A DNA stretch of 64,000 nt from OLB9 sp041392785 (GCA_041392785.1 JAWKLK010000003.1:186001-250000); one strand, 5' to 3'; positions 1-8,872 are shown, counted from the stretch's first letter. The notes: generated by a model from the sequence alone, not told the origin. A program made the numbers and translations.

Positions 1-1
1 T

Positions 2-2032
2 GGTCTGACGGTCACGACAGATTTTTTTAATTTTCAATCCAACTTTTTCGTTAAAACTAATGGTATTGTAGGATCTGATTTTTGGGGCTTTGATCAAGGA
101 TGGAATGAAGATATCGTAGTGGGTGGACGATACCATAATGGAAATACAGCGATATCTGAATTTTATAACAACAAAGCAATAAGAATGGGCGGTGCAGAAT
201 CCCCAACGGGATGGGTCATACAAGGCAAAAGCAGGCATGTAGCTTTTAATGATCTTGGAGGTGGATGGATACTTCCTAAAGAAGCTTCATCAAAATATGA
301 TGGTAGATTTGTGTTTTCAAAATTTCCCAACATGGATGAGTACGGTGGTCGTAGAGGTAGTTTATTGCATCATCCGTATTATAGTAATACTTTATATTTG
401 GGTGAAAACAATGCAATTTGGCAGAGCAAGGATGCTGGTATGACATGGGAATTATTATACCAATTTGACAACAGAGTGATGTCAATGCAAATAGGTTATC
501 AAGAACCTGACATTTTGTATGCCGATGTACGAGGTAAAGGTTTATATAGGTCAAATGACGGAGGTATCTCTTGGAGAATAAAACCGTCATTGACTTCTGC
601 TCCAAATGCAAGCACGTATTGGAGTGGGAAGATGTCCTTAGCCATATCTCCATACAATGCTGATGTCATTTATGTTTGCCTACAAAATGGTACATGGTCT
701 TCTGATAAAGGAAAAGTTTTCAAATCTACTGATGGAGGAGATACTTGGACAAATATTACCTATGGGTTAGATGTATATATGAAAAGTGTCATTGTGCAAC
801 CGTCAAACGAAGATAGCGACATAGTTTACTTATTTTGCAATGCTAGAAATAACAACCAAGGTGAGGTTTTGATATTGGAGCCAAATTCTCAAATCTGGCA
901 AAGCTACCATCAACAATATCCAAGTGGTATGCAACTCAACCATGCAATACCTTTTTATAGAGAAAACAAAATAAGAGCTGCAGGAAATATGGGTGTTTGG
1001 GAAGCTGAGCTTTACAATACAGAGTATAAACCTATCATCAGACCGTGGGCAGAATATGCTATAGTATCTTGCAACACTGACACTGTCCAAATGGAAGATC
1101 ATTCTATAATTGCTCACGAAGGTGCGACTTGGGAATGGGATATCCAGCCGAAGCCTACTTACATCTCATCTACGTCATCGCGCAACCCCAAAGTAGTTTT
1201 TGGACAATCTGGAGTATATTCCATAACAATGCGTATTTTCAAAAATGGAAAAACATTTGAAAAAACCATTCCTAACATGATTACTGTAAAACCTTGCCCT
1301 TCTCTTGAAACATGCAATAATCCAACCACAGTGCCAAAGGAAAGTTGGGTTGTAACCGATTTTGATAGCCAAGAAATCCATTATCCTGGTTATGCAAGTA
1401 TGGCAATTGATGGAGACATCAATACCATTTGGCATACTCGATGGGCTACGGGTGCCGATGAATATCCTCATTTTCTTACTATTGATCTAGGTCAAGAGTA
1501 CACTATGTATCAATGTACTTACACACCTAGACAAGATGGATCTGAAAATGGCCGAATAAAAGAATATGAGCTTTATTTAAGCACAAAAGAGGATGATTTT
1601 GGGCAACCTATAAAGCGTGGTCAATTTGAAAATACTTTGGCACCAAGCGCTATAAAATTTGATGAAGGCATCACAGCAAGATATGTAAAACTCGTTGCCT
1701 TATCAGAAGTAAATGAAAATCCATGGTCATCTGCGGCAGAAATCGATTTCATAGGTTGCTACCCTGAGGTAAGTGGCATAGATGAACTAGAAAGATTTGA
1801 ATTTACAGCACATCCCATACCGACAGAAGGGCAGTTGCATGTTTCCATTCCTAATGGAAATTACAAAATCAAAATTATACATACTAATGGCTCACAAATA
1901 CTTTCAAATGTATACGAAAGCAGAGAAAATACACTTTCTATTGATGTCGCAAACTTTTCAAAAGGGATTTATATTCTAAGTGCTAGCAATGACGGAGGTA
2001 CCAATTATTATCTTAAATTTATAAAAATGTAA
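2..2032 (+). CDS. Secreted BNR-repeat/PKD/discoidin protein with T9SS C-terminal domain (5' end outside window)
   Basis: The frame is open to the left edge of the window, so the N-terminus lies outside and 676 codons are visible. The visible part starts with sortilin/VPS10-like beta-propeller sequence containing Asp-box motifs (SKDAGMTW near 425, SNDGGISW near 553, STDGGDTW near 725). A PKD-like segment follows (about 1045-1305), then an F5/8 type C (discoidin) carbohydrate-binding domain (about 1340-1762, with AIDGD and W.TRW motifs). The last ~80 residues have the look of a T9SS type A sorting domain (HPIPTEG, then GIYIL near the end). The protein is therefore expected to be exported through the outer membrane and to bind or cleave polysaccharide or glycoprotein. 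No catalytic residues can be assigned without the missing N-terminus. Confidence is high for the domain architecture and low for the substrate. Confidence 0.85.
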   Translation, partial: GLTVTTDFFNFQSNFFVKTNGIVGSDFWGFDQGWNEDIVVGGRYHNGNTAISEFYNNKAIRMGGAESPTGWVIQGKSRHVAFNDLGGGWILPKEASSKYDGRFVFSKFPNMDEYGGRRGSLLHHPYYSNTLYLGENNAIWQSKDAGMTWELLYQFDNRVMSMQIGYQEPDILYADVRGKGLYRSNDGGISWRIKPSLTSAPNASTYWSGKMSLAISPYNADVIYVCLQNGTWSSDKGKVFKSTDGGDTWTNITYGLDVYMKSVIVQPSNEDSDIVYLFCNARNNNQGEVLILEPNSQIWQSYHQQYPSGMQLNHAIPFYRENKIRAAGNMGVWEAELYNTEYKPIIRPWAEYAIVSCNTDTVQMEDHSIIAHEGATWEWDIQPKPTYISSTSSRNPKVVFGQSGVYSITMRIFKNGKTFEKTIPNMITVKPCPSLETCNNPTTVPKESWVVTDFDSQEIHYPGYASMAIDGDINTIWHTRWATGADEYPHFLTIDLGQEYTMYQCTYTPRQDGSENGRIKEYELYLSTKEDDFGQPIKRGQFENTLAPSAIKFDEGITARYVKLVALSEVNENPWSSAAEIDFIGCYPEVSGIDELERFEFTAHPIPTEGQLHVSIPNGNYKIKIIHTNGSQILSNVYESRENTLSIDVANFSKGIYILSASNDGGTNYYLKFIKM

Positions 2033-2106
2033 TTTTTATTTTCCTATAGAGATGTAAATATATTGACAATAAACAAGTTTAAAATTATATTAAATAAATT
2101 TATATG

Positions 2107-2114
2107 TATATTTG
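2107..2114 (+). promoter_or_regulatory. -7 promoter box of ftsX
   Basis: TATATTTG matches the Bacteroidota -7 consensus TAnnTTTG. It lies 19 nt before the ATG at 2133, giving a short leader, and it overlaps the alternative TTG start at 2112, which argues for the ATG. No clear -33 TTG is seen. Confidence 0.6.
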
Positions 2115-2132
2115 CAATTCTTTCAAAATCTA

Positions 2133-2966
2133 ATGGCTAAAATCAAAAAACCATCGACCTTTTATACAACGCTTTCCACCACGATAGTGCTGGTACTGAT
2201 TTCACTATTTCTATTGTTATATTTTCATACCAATAATATCACTAATATTGTCAAAGAAAATATCAACATTTTGGTAGAGTTGGAAGATAATTTGCCACAA
2301 GGCGCCATAGATAATCTTACATCTAAATTGACTAATAATCCCAATATTATACCAAGCTCTGTGGAATTTATCTCAAAAGAGAATGCCTTGAAAATCATGT
2401 CAAAAGACATTGAAGGTCTTGATATAGAAGAAAATCCCTTTAAAAACATCATTGAATTTAATATCAAAAGTGCTTCTTATTCTGATGCCACACTACAGCA
2501 ATTAAAGTCTGATTTAAATTTGGAAAAAGGTGTCTTAGGTATATATCATGAAAATGAAAGTTTGGAGGACATCAAATCTAATATCCAACGGATTTCATTT
2601 GGTATACTCGTTTTGGCTATTGTGTTCATTGTGCTGGCATTATCTATTATATTCAATACCATCAGACTAACCCTACTAAATGATAAAAAATTGATAAAAA
2701 CAATGCAAATGGTGGGTGCCAACCCTTCATTCATAAAGAAACCCTATCTTAGGGATGTATTTTTTGTGTCCATTCAAGCAGCCATGATCACGATTGTAAT
2801 TTTAGGAGCTATGCTAGGTTATTTAGTCTATTCTCAAAATATCTTCGGTGAAGTGATCCAATGGCCTTATGTATTTATTTCTATCGCATTAGCCTTCATA
2901 TCCGCATTTTTTATTTTAATTTTAACATCCAATAGCACCATAAATTCATTTTTAGCAAAGGAGTAG
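2133..2966 (+). CDS. ftsX: Cell division protein FtsX (ABC transporter permease-like)
   Basis: FtsX is the membrane partner of the ATPase FtsE; together they control peptidoglycan hydrolases at the division site. The 277-residue product has the FtsX layout: one N-terminal membrane helix (about residues 15-37), a ~110-residue extracytoplasmic domain, then three helices near residues 155-180, 215-238 and 245-268. The cytoplasmic loop after the second helix contains the family pattern NTIRLTLLNDKKLIKTMQMV followed by GA. I use the ATG at 2133 (MAKIKKP) rather than the TTG at 2112, because the latter falls inside the promoter box. No ftsE is present nearby, which is common in Bacteroidota. It is transcribed alone here and converges with a degraded receptor gene. 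Confidence 0.9.
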   Translation: MAKIKKPSTFYTTLSTTIVLVLISLFLLLYFHTNNITNIVKENINILVELEDNLPQGAIDNLTSKLTNNPNIIPSSVEFISKENALKIMSKDIEGLDIEENPFKNIIEFNIKSASYSDATLQQLKSDLNLEKGVLGIYHENESLEDIKSNIQRISFGILVLAIVFIVLALSIIFNTIRLTLLNDKKLIKTMQMVGANPSFIKKPYLRDVFFVSIQAAMITIVILGAMLGYLVYSQNIFGEVIQWPYVFISIALAFISAFFILILTSNSTINSFLAKE

Positions 2967-3058
2967 AAAAAAGATACACATTATTGGTAGTAAGCAATAA
3001 GATTAAAATTGAGGTGAGGCATAAATCAGTTAAACTATGTAAAAGTTTGTGACAAATG

Positions 3059-3229
3059 TCATTGCGTACTTATTTTCATGCCAACAAAGATAGTTCTAGG
3101 TAATCCCGGACCATAAATGTAATTACTATCTCTGTTCTTACCAATGTCAAAATCATCCTGATAGGCATTAAGCACATTTTCCAACCCTCCATAAAGTTCG
3201 ACATCATTTTCGAATTTATGCCAATGAAA
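3059..3229 (-). pseudogene. C-terminal remnant of a TonB-dependent receptor
   Basis: The minus strand directly behind the mqnA stop has a reading frame of about 56 codons that ends in TGA at 3061-3059. It reads like the last two beta-strands of a TonB-dependent outer-membrane receptor: ELYGGLENVLNAYQDDF, then YIYGPGLPRTIFVGMKIS. There is no start codon or body: an in-frame stop lies just upstream near 3230, and the mqnA stop is at 3233. Everything before the last strands has therefore been deleted or replaced. The similarity is from memory of the family; a protein search would settle it. Confidence 0.7.
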
Positions 3230-3232
3230 AAA

Positions 3233-3985
3233 TCAAATCTTCAACGTTTGTCGTTTTTCCATAAAAAGCTGTAATGATTGTAGCTTTTTATCATCCAATA
3301 CGTAGTCAATATTGTTACGAAAATAGGAATCCAGATCAAGGTGCTCGGTTTTATAAGGAGCAATTGCTTCTTCCATGTGTGACAGCCCGTATTTCAATGC
3401 ATTATCTAAAGTATCGATAACTTGTGGCTCAATCCAAGGTTTTGCTACCCAAACGGCAAACGCTATTGGAAGGCCTGTCCATAATTTCCAAATCTCGCCA
3501 ATATCATATTTATAGGCAAATGTATGTTCTATATAAAACACTTTGTCCCCTATCAATAAAGCAGCTTCGCCATGTTTTAGATTCTGGTATTTTATGGCAT
3601 TAACATATTTAACGGTCTTTTTAAAATAAGAATCAAATAGTATTTTTGTAAAAATCACAGACGTTCGAGAATCTTCATCAAGATACACAACTGTAATCTC
3701 ATCCAAAGGAGTATTAGAAAATAGACACACGGTTCTAACTGCACCGTCACACCCAATACAGTACTTTGTCACTATTTTATGATCCCCAATGGTAGCTAGT
3801 GCACCTACAGGTATCAGAGCCAAATCGGCTTTATTTTCTAGAAATGTAGATGCACAAAGAGACGGCGGCGCTAGGGCAATTTTAAATTGATGGGCTGGTG
3901 CATGGTGCTGTAAACCATATAAAAACGGTTTAGAATTAAGATAACTCACCATAACAACATTAAATTGATTCAAGGCATTACTCAT
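3233..3985 (-). CDS. mqnA: Menaquinone biosynthesis protein MqnA (chorismate dehydratase family)
   Basis: MqnA performs the first step of the futalosine route to menaquinone by dehydrating chorismate to 3-enolpyruvylbenzoate. The 250-residue product begins with the family signature VSYLNSKPFLYGL and continues with APPSLCASTFLENKADLALIP, typical of this periplasmic-binding-protein-like fold. The ATG at 3985 is chosen over a TTG at 4009 because it places the first beta-strand at the usual distance from the N-terminus. The gene is the last of a leftward three-gene run after the nitrilase and lipoprotein genes, with a 77-nt gap. No other mqn gene is present in the window, so use of the futalosine pathway is inferred from this gene alone. 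Confidence 0.85.
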   Translation of the reverse strand: MSNALNQFNVVMVSYLNSKPFLYGLQHHAPAHQFKIALAPPSLCASTFLENKADLALIPVGALATIGDHKIVTKYCIGCDGAVRTVCLFSNTPLDEITVVYLDEDSRTSVIFTKILFDSYFKKTVKYVNAIKYQNLKHGEAALLIGDKVFYIEHTFAYKYDIGEIWKLWTGLPIAFAVWVAKPWIEPQVIDTLDNALKYGLSHMEEAIAPYKTEHLDLDSYFRNNIDYVLDDKKLQSLQLFMEKRQTLKI

Positions 3986-4062
3986 AATATCCAAAAACTT
4001 TAAATCCAAAACTTCGATAGATGTAACAATGGTCAGATGACATGGGTTTTATACTTTTTCTC

Positions 4063-4824
4063 TTAAAACTTCCTATCAAGTAAAAATGGAAACTTTGCCC
4101 TGTACTCCAACAAACTACTCATGTTTAAATCAACCAAAACGGTGGCTTCCTTATCGTCCAAAGTAACCAAATTTTGTCCTGCAAAAGATACCGCCTGTGA
4201 ACATCCATTATAATTATATCCAGAGCCATCCTGCCCTACTCTATTGACACCTATCACAAAAGCTTGATTTTCTACTGCTCGAGCTCTGATTAATGTTGCC
4301 CATTGAGCTATCCTTACAGAAGGCCAATTAGCACAATAAATGATGATTTCAGGTGTCTCAGCATTGCATGTGAGATATGGAAATCTAAGATCGTAACATA
4401 CCAAAATGCGCACACTTATACCAAAAAGTGTAAAAACAATATTGCTTTCACCCGCTGTAAAATTCTGACTTTCGCCAGCTAGCTGAAACAAATGTATTTT
4501 ATCATATACATGTACTAAGCTGCCACCATACACGCACACCATTCTATTATACCAAAACCCATTATCAAACGCAGGCATTGATCCTACTATTGCTATTTGA
4601 AACTTAGTGGAGAAATCTTTCATAGCATCAAGTGTAAATTGATACCAGTCTTTATCTATGAAATCAACATTCGTACAAAATCCTGTATTCCACATTTCAG
4701 GAAGCACCAACAACTGCGCTTTGCCGCTTATGTTTTCACATATAGTCTCTAGTTTGGACAAATTCTCCTTTGGTGAACGCCACACCGTGTCCATCTGACC
4801 TAAAGCAACTGATATATCTACCAT
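4063..4824 (-). CDS. Nitrilase-superfamily omega-amidase (YafV/Nit2-like)
   Basis: This is a 253-residue carbon-nitrogen hydrolase with the full Glu-Lys-Cys triad: E43 in LVLPEMWNTGF, K109 in VYDKIHLF and C143 in LVCYDLRFP. Length and motif wording match the YafV/Nit2 group, which hydrolyses alpha-ketoglutaramate and other omega-amides formed by glutamine or methionine transamination. The substrate is inferred from the family. It is a cytoplasmic enzyme with no signal peptide. It follows the lipoprotein gene after only 6 nt and is probably co-transcribed with it and with mqnA. Confidence 0.85.
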   Translation of the reverse strand: MVDISVALGQMDTVWRSPKENLSKLETICENISGKAQLLVLPEMWNTGFCTNVDFIDKDWYQFTLDAMKDFSTKFQIAIVGSMPAFDNGFWYNRMVCVYGGSLVHVYDKIHLFQLAGESQNFTAGESNIVFTLFGISVRILVCYDLRFPYLTCNAETPEIIIYCANWPSVRIAQWATLIRARAVENQAFVIGVNRVGQDGSGYNYNGCSQAVSFAGQNLVTLDDKEATVLVDLNMSSLLEYRAKFPFLLDRKF

Positions 4825-4830
4825 TTATAA

Positions 4831-5316
4831 CTAATTTCTGACGGATTCCAACATGGATCTTACTTCTTGTTCCGAAAATGCTTTGGAATTTCCACATTGA
4901 AAATTTATTTCATTATCACCCTTTACTACAAAGTAAATAAAATCATAGGAAGAAGAGAGTCCATCCAAATTTTTTTCGTACAAAAATCCTTCATTGTATT
5001 CTTCAATAATCTTTACAAATTGAGGATTGGATAGCAATTCGGTTTTCTTCCTTTGCCGTAAAGTGGAGAGATTATTTGTGGTTGCAGGTGACATGAACAC
5101 CTGGAGATCATAGCCTTTAGCATTACGAATTGCCACATAATATAAACTCCCCTGTCCAATCTTCTGAGTAGTTACATCTAGTGGGCAATTCAATATGTAA
5201 GGTATACCATACTGCAATAAATCTAACCCTTCATTACATTTCACAGAACTTTGTTTGCAACTTAGCAGTCCGGAAAACAGAATAATTGCAATGGAAAATT
5301 TCAATAAATGCACCAT
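4831..5316 (-). CDS. Predicted lipoprotein of unknown function
   Basis: The 161-residue product begins with a hydrophobic stretch and a lipobox (GLLSC, Cys at residue 20), so it should be a lipid-anchored envelope protein. I do not recognise the mature domain, which has mixed alpha/beta character and two further cysteines. The ATG at 5316 is preferred to the TTG at 5337: the promoter box at 5335-5342 overlaps that TTG, and the ATG puts the signal peptide at the very N-terminus. It is the first gene of the three-gene leftward run ending in mqnA. Confidence 0.7.
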   Translation of the reverse strand: MVHLLKFSIAIILFSGLLSCKQSSVKCNEGLDLLQYGIPYILNCPLDVTTQKIGQGSLYYVAIRNAKGYDLQVFMSPATTNNLSTLRQRKKTELLSNPQFVKIIEEYNEGFLYEKNLDGLSSSYDFIYFVVKGDNEINFQCGNSKAFSEQEVRSMLESVRN

Positions 5317-5334
5317 CCTTATACTTTTTGAATC

Positions 5335-5342
5335 CAAAATTA
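5335..5342 (-). promoter_or_regulatory. -7 promoter box of the lipoprotein-amidase-mqnA run
   Basis: Read on the minus strand the sequence is TAATTTTG, matching TAnnTTTG. It lies 18 nt before the ATG at 5316 and so excludes the longer TTG start at 5337. Confidence 0.55.
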
Positions 5343-5417
5343 AACAATTACAATCAATCAGTCATTATTGTACTTGATTTTTCAATTAAATATCAGTAAT
5401 ACCATAATCACATCATT

Positions 5418-5702
5418 ATGTTGGTCAGAATAGTAAGAATGAGTTTTAAGGAGGAGAATGTAAAAGAGTTTATAGAAATATTTAACACAAGCCAACCATT
5501 CATATTAGCATTCGAAGGGTGCTTAGACGTCAAATTATACCGCGACCAAAGCCAAAATAATGTGTACTATACCAAGAGTATTTGGATAAGACATGAAGCT
5601 TTAGAAAAGTATCGAAACTCTGAATTATTTAAAACCACATGGTCGAAGACAAAAATATTATTTGACCATCGTCCACAAGCATTTTCTCTGGTTGGAGTTT
5701 AA
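5418..5702 (+). CDS. ABM (antibiotic biosynthesis monooxygenase)-type ferredoxin-fold protein
   Basis: A 94-residue single-domain protein with the dimeric alpha-beta ferredoxin-like fold pattern of the ABM/YgiN family. It starts with a strand (MLVRIVRMSF), continues with a helix (EENVKEFIEIFN) and PFILAFEGCLDVKLYRD, and closes with the aromatic segment TKSIWIRHEALEKYRNSELF. Members are quinol or haem monooxygenases or small stress proteins, so the specific substrate cannot be read from sequence. It stands alone and converges with the gene at 5747-6226. Confidence 0.75.
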   Translation: MLVRIVRMSFKEENVKEFIEIFNTSQPFILAFEGCLDVKLYRDQSQNNVYYTKSIWIRHEALEKYRNSELFKTTWSKTKILFDHRPQAFSLVGV

Positions 5703-5746
5703 CAGTTACAGTTGTTGCACCCTATTAAATGGTGCTTTGATAAGGA

Positions 5747-6226
5747 TTATTTTACTTTGACTTTTTTTGTACCTATGAGATGGAATAAACCATCTTTCAG
5801 CACTTTCAATTCAACTACGTATTTCCCTTTCAAGCCATAAGTGTAGGTTAAGGATTTGTTTGTTACACTCATGCGCATGCCATCTCCCATTTCCAATACG
5901 TATCTATTAGCCATATTATCTTCGAGGAAAGTTATTTCGAAGGGTTTTCCTGCTTCAATAGGAGACGAAAATTTTACATAATCATCAAATTTATTTGATG
6001 ACAAATTGGTACCAGCTTGAATAGAATTATGATACGCTTGAGGTTGTGTTTGAGATAAACTTCCATCACTTTTCAAGAAATTCAAACCAAATACGTAAAA
6101 TGAACCTAAAATACCTGTCAAAATCAGCAAGCTCAACAACATTGGCTCAACGTGCGAAGAAAGAAATTTGGACCAACTGAATGGTCTCTTGTAGGATAAA
6201 GAAGACGAGTAAATGTCTATTCTCAT
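5747..6226 (-). CDS. Single-pass membrane protein with PKD-like C-terminal domain
   Basis: The 159-residue product has a basic N-terminus, one transmembrane helix (about residues 30-50, LLSLLILTGILGSFYVFGL) and a linker. A C-terminal beta-sandwich segment follows, with LEMGDG and TYGLKGKYVVELKV, the usual pattern of a PKD-like domain. It is probably anchored in the inner membrane with its C-terminus outside the cytoplasm. I know of no specific function. The ATG at 6226 is chosen over the TTG at 6253. A -7 box lies at 6286-6293. Confidence 0.6.
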   Translation of the reverse strand: MRIDIYSSSLSYKRPFSWSKFLSSHVEPMLLSLLILTGILGSFYVFGLNFLKSDGSLSQTQPQAYHNSIQAGTNLSSNKFDDYVKFSSPIEAGKPFEITFLEDNMANRYVLEMGDGMRMSVTNKSLTYTYGLKGKYVVELKVLKDGLFHLIGTKKVKVK

Positions 6227-6285
6227 ATAATCGGATTTGGGAATAAAAAACAATCGGTTAATAAAAATTACTCATAAGAGTGGGT

Positions 6286-6293
6286 CAAAGATA
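6286..6293 (-). promoter_or_regulatory. -7 promoter box
   Basis: The minus-strand sequence TATCTTTG is a perfect TAnnTTTG match 60 nt upstream of the ATG at 6226. Confidence 0.55.
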
Positions 6294-6543
6294 ATAACAA
6301 TAATACAATTTACACATACATTTTTACAATTATATAATAAAATATTAATGTTTAAAGTATTGATTTTAATATATTAATAATTTTAATTATACTATATTTT
6401 GATAATAATGAAGTTATAAAAATTCTAAATTCATATACGTTAAAATAAAATATAACTGATATTTTCATACCCAATCAAATCCGGTGCAAAATGATAATCA
6501 AAATTCAAAGAATTACATCTAAGGTAGACTCACTTTAAAGTCA
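6294..6543. other. A+T-rich intergenic stretch, nothing recognised
   Basis: Very A+T-rich DNA between the leftward promoter at 6286-6293 and the rightward rnpA promoter at 6544. No reading frame, hairpin or repeat was found. In particular I do not see rpmH, which often precedes rnpA. Confidence 0.6.
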
Positions 6544-6551
6544 TATCTTTG
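6544..6551 (+). promoter_or_regulatory. -7 promoter box of rnpA
   Basis: TATCTTTG, a perfect TAnnTTTG match. Transcription should begin near 6556, about 25 nt before the proposed ATT start of rnpA. Confidence 0.65.
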
Positions 6552-6580
6552 CATATTTCCAAATTCTCAATTTCAACGAT

Positions 6581-6955
6581 ATTAAAAAGGAGAACAAATT
6601 AAAGTCGACCAAAACTCTCGAGCTTGTATTTAAGCAGGGCAAATCACATTTTGTCTATCCTATCAAAATATTTATTTTAAAACCTGAAAATGAAAATTTG
6701 GATGTAGATTGCGCTCAAATTGCGGTATCTGTGAGTAAAAAATACTATTCGAGAGCCGTGGATAGGAACCTATTGAAAAGAAGGATGCGCGAATCCATGA
6801 GGCTGATATTGAAAAATAATTCTTATAATTTGAATGGGTTTCACATCATTTGCATATATGTTGGTAAAACCATCTTGGATTATTCTGTCATAGATAGAGC
6901 CATCCATACTTTGTGTAAAAGAATTTCACATAGAAAATCATCAACACCAAAATAA
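6581..6955 (+). CDS. rnpA: Ribonuclease P protein component, apparent ATT start
   Basis: RnpA is the protein subunit that helps the catalytic RNA process the 5' ends of tRNAs. The frame from 6581 reads (M)KKENKLKSTKTLELVFKQGK, aligning with the start of the family (K-K-x-x-R-L-K), followed by VSVSKKYYSRAVDRN and the RNR-type helix LLKRRMRESM. The total is 124 residues, the usual size. No ATG, GTG or TTG occurs in frame before a TTG at 6698, and starting there would delete about 39 conserved residues. An ATT at 6581 sits exactly where the family begins and about 25 nt after the promoter, so I propose ATT initiation. A sequencing error or start-codon mutation would be the alternative. Confidence 0.8.
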   Translation: MKKENKLKSTKTLELVFKQGKSHFVYPIKIFILKPENENLDVDCAQIAVSVSKKYYSRAVDRNLLKRRMRESMRLILKNNSYNLNGFHIICIYVGKTILDYSVIDRAIHTLCKRISHRKSSTPK

Positions 6956-6966
6956 AGTAATATTAC

Positions 6967-6974
6967 TATCTTTG
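6967..6974 (+). promoter_or_regulatory. -7 promoter box of the VOC gene
   Basis: TATCTTTG, a perfect TAnnTTTG match, 22 nt before the ATG at 6997 and just after the rnpA stop, so the VOC gene has its own promoter. Confidence 0.6.
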
Positions 6975-6996
6975 ATTAAAATTAAAATCTGTAAAC

Positions 6997-7371
6997 ATGC
7001 AATTAGGCGCATTTTCAATCAGCTTGGGAGTAAAAGATATAGAAGTGTCAAGACAATTCTATGAAAAATTGGGATTTAAAGTATTTGCAGGGAGTGCAGA
7101 GATGCATTACTACATTTTAAAAAATGGTGATAACCTAATTGGCGTATTTGAAGGAATGTTCTCAGGTAATTTACTCACATTCAATCCTGGATGGAATCAG
7201 AATGCACAAATAGTAGAAGGATATGATGATATCAGAAACATTCAGCAGTCACTTATGGATCAAGGCATCCAAATCGATAATCCTATCGATGCTTCCACTA
7301 CTGGACCAGCGAGTATTGTATTCACAGACCCAGACGGAAATGTGATATTAATAGACCAACATATTGGTTAA
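6997..7371 (+). CDS. VOC/glyoxalase-superfamily protein
   Basis: A 124-residue protein of the vicinal oxygen chelate fold. The first beta-alpha-beta module reads SLGVKDIEVSRQFYEKLGFK, and the C-terminal module ends in VFTDPDGNVILIDQH, the usual end of bleomycin-resistance/glyoxalase-like proteins. The metal-ligand set is not complete enough to name a reaction. The stop codon abuts the stop of the convergent DUF1501 gene with no gap. Confidence 0.8.
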   Translation: MQLGAFSISLGVKDIEVSRQFYEKLGFKVFAGSAEMHYYILKNGDNLIGVFEGMFSGNLLTFNPGWNQNAQIVEGYDDIRNIQQSLMDQGIQIDNPIDASTTGPASIVFTDPDGNVILIDQHIG

Positions 7372-8844
7372 TTAAGACTTCAAGAATCCTATTGGGTTGC
7401 TAGTACTTGATTGGTCATAAAAATTACCAAGCTTTGGGAAAAGACTTGACAATTCAGACTTTGGAACCCCAAACCAAAGGGCCAATTCAGCAAAATATGT
7501 ATCTACTGAAGTAGTAGGAATCAATACACCCCCACCTATTTCTAAATCATTAACTAATCCTAGTCTTAAATCTGGAAATTGGCCATACATTTTACCCCCT
7601 TGGACGGCGCCCCCAGATACAAACACATTGCCACCCCAAGCGTGATCTGTACCATTACCATTTGATGTCAAAGTTCGGCTGAATTCAGACATTGAAAATA
7701 CCGTGACCTGATCTGACATGCCAATGGATTCCATGGCTCTCTGAAAATCATAAACTAAGGTATCTAATCCTGTAAACATAGCAGTTTGATTTTCTAAAAG
7801 ATTATCATGGTGATCCCACCCATTAAAATCGATAAAAAAGATCTGACGGCTTAATTTGGTGGTTTCATGTCCTGCTATAATGCGCGCTACCGTTTTAAAA
7901 CTATTGGACAAGTTGTCTCTACCATACTCATCAGTACTCAATACATTACCTTCACTATCAATTTCTGCAAATGGTGTAAAAATTTCATCAAAGTTATTAG
8001 GAAGTGCCAAGGCTGCATTCAGGTAATCTGCACCTTCAATAGATTGTTTGATTGTGGATACATACTGATCTTTGAAAATATTTGAATACGACTGCTGTAA
8101 CATTCTTTCAATTGCTTGTCTTCGCATTTTAGGGACGACCCAACTCTCATTAAAATCATAAATTTGCAATGCCCCCTCTATAGGATTGATAGAGTATTCG
8201 ATAGATGAATTACCCGTTTGAAAAATATTGGAGCCTGAAAGCGTCAAATTCATAGAAAGTGTTCTATTTTCATTTGCTGACGTCAACAAATCAGCAATTC
8301 TACCTCCCCATCCTATTGACTCTCTTTTGTCAGGCATACCTGTCTGCCAATGCATAACTTGATCAGAATGTGAATACAATCCTAAAGGAAGAGGTGTATT
8401 TCCTTCCCAAAATTGCTGCCTAGTGATGGGTTGTACTAAAGTACCTATATTGGTAATAAATGCTAATTTACCCTCATTATACATGGATGCAAATCGTGGA
8501 AATGAAGGATGAACACCATAAGATTTTCCATCATTTCCTGTACCACTCAATGGGATGATACTTTCAGATGGGATTGCCATATTCGATCTGGTGGCAGCAT
8601 ACGTTTGATAATCTTCATTTTCCCTTGGGATGAGCATATTAAATGAGTCTGCACCTCCACTATTGAGCAAACAAACTATGGCTTTATAATCTCCTGCAGC
8701 TGAAGTGGCACTATTGAGTATCGAAGCTGCACCCATTGCTTTTAGATTCAATATAGATGATAGAAAAGTTGTAGTACCTATGGCAGCACAACTAGCCTGT
8801 CCAAGAAATTTTCTTCTATCTATGTGGTGGTGATGTTTACCCAT
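7372..8844 (-). CDS. DUF1501 (sulfatase-like fold) protein with Tat-type signal
   Basis: A 490-residue protein of the DUF1501 family. The N-terminus carries a twin-arginine-like signal (DRRKFLGQASC, then a hydrophobic stretch) preceded by an unusual run of four histidines. Family marks include CLLNSGGADSFNMLIP, SHSDQVMHWQTG and FIDFNGWDHHDNL followed by SEFSRTLTSNGNGTDHAWGG, a pattern related to alkaline-phosphatase/sulfatase metal sites. The biochemical activity of DUF1501 proteins is not established. The gene lies 28 nt downstream of a DUF1800 gene, a pairing repeatedly seen in Bacteroidota and Planctomycetes, and belongs to a leftward run of three exported proteins. Confidence 0.85.
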   Translation of the reverse strand: MGKHHHHIDRRKFLGQASCAAIGTTTFLSSILNLKAMGAASILNSATSAAGDYKAIVCLLNSGGADSFNMLIPRENEDYQTYAATRSNMAIPSESIIPLSGTGNDGKSYGVHPSFPRFASMYNEGKLAFITNIGTLVQPITRQQFWEGNTPLPLGLYSHSDQVMHWQTGMPDKRESIGWGGRIADLLTSANENRTLSMNLTLSGSNIFQTGNSSIEYSINPIEGALQIYDFNESWVVPKMRRQAIERMLQQSYSNIFKDQYVSTIKQSIEGADYLNAALALPNNFDEIFTPFAEIDSEGNVLSTDEYGRDNLSNSFKTVARIIAGHETTKLSRQIFFIDFNGWDHHDNLLENQTAMFTGLDTLVYDFQRAMESIGMSDQVTVFSMSEFSRTLTSNGNGTDHAWGGNVFVSGGAVQGGKMYGQFPDLRLGLVNDLEIGGGVLIPTTSVDTYFAELALWFGVPKSELSSLFPKLGNFYDQSSTSNPIGFLKS

Positions 8845-8872
8845 GATTTATATTAATTATCTTCTATTAAAT

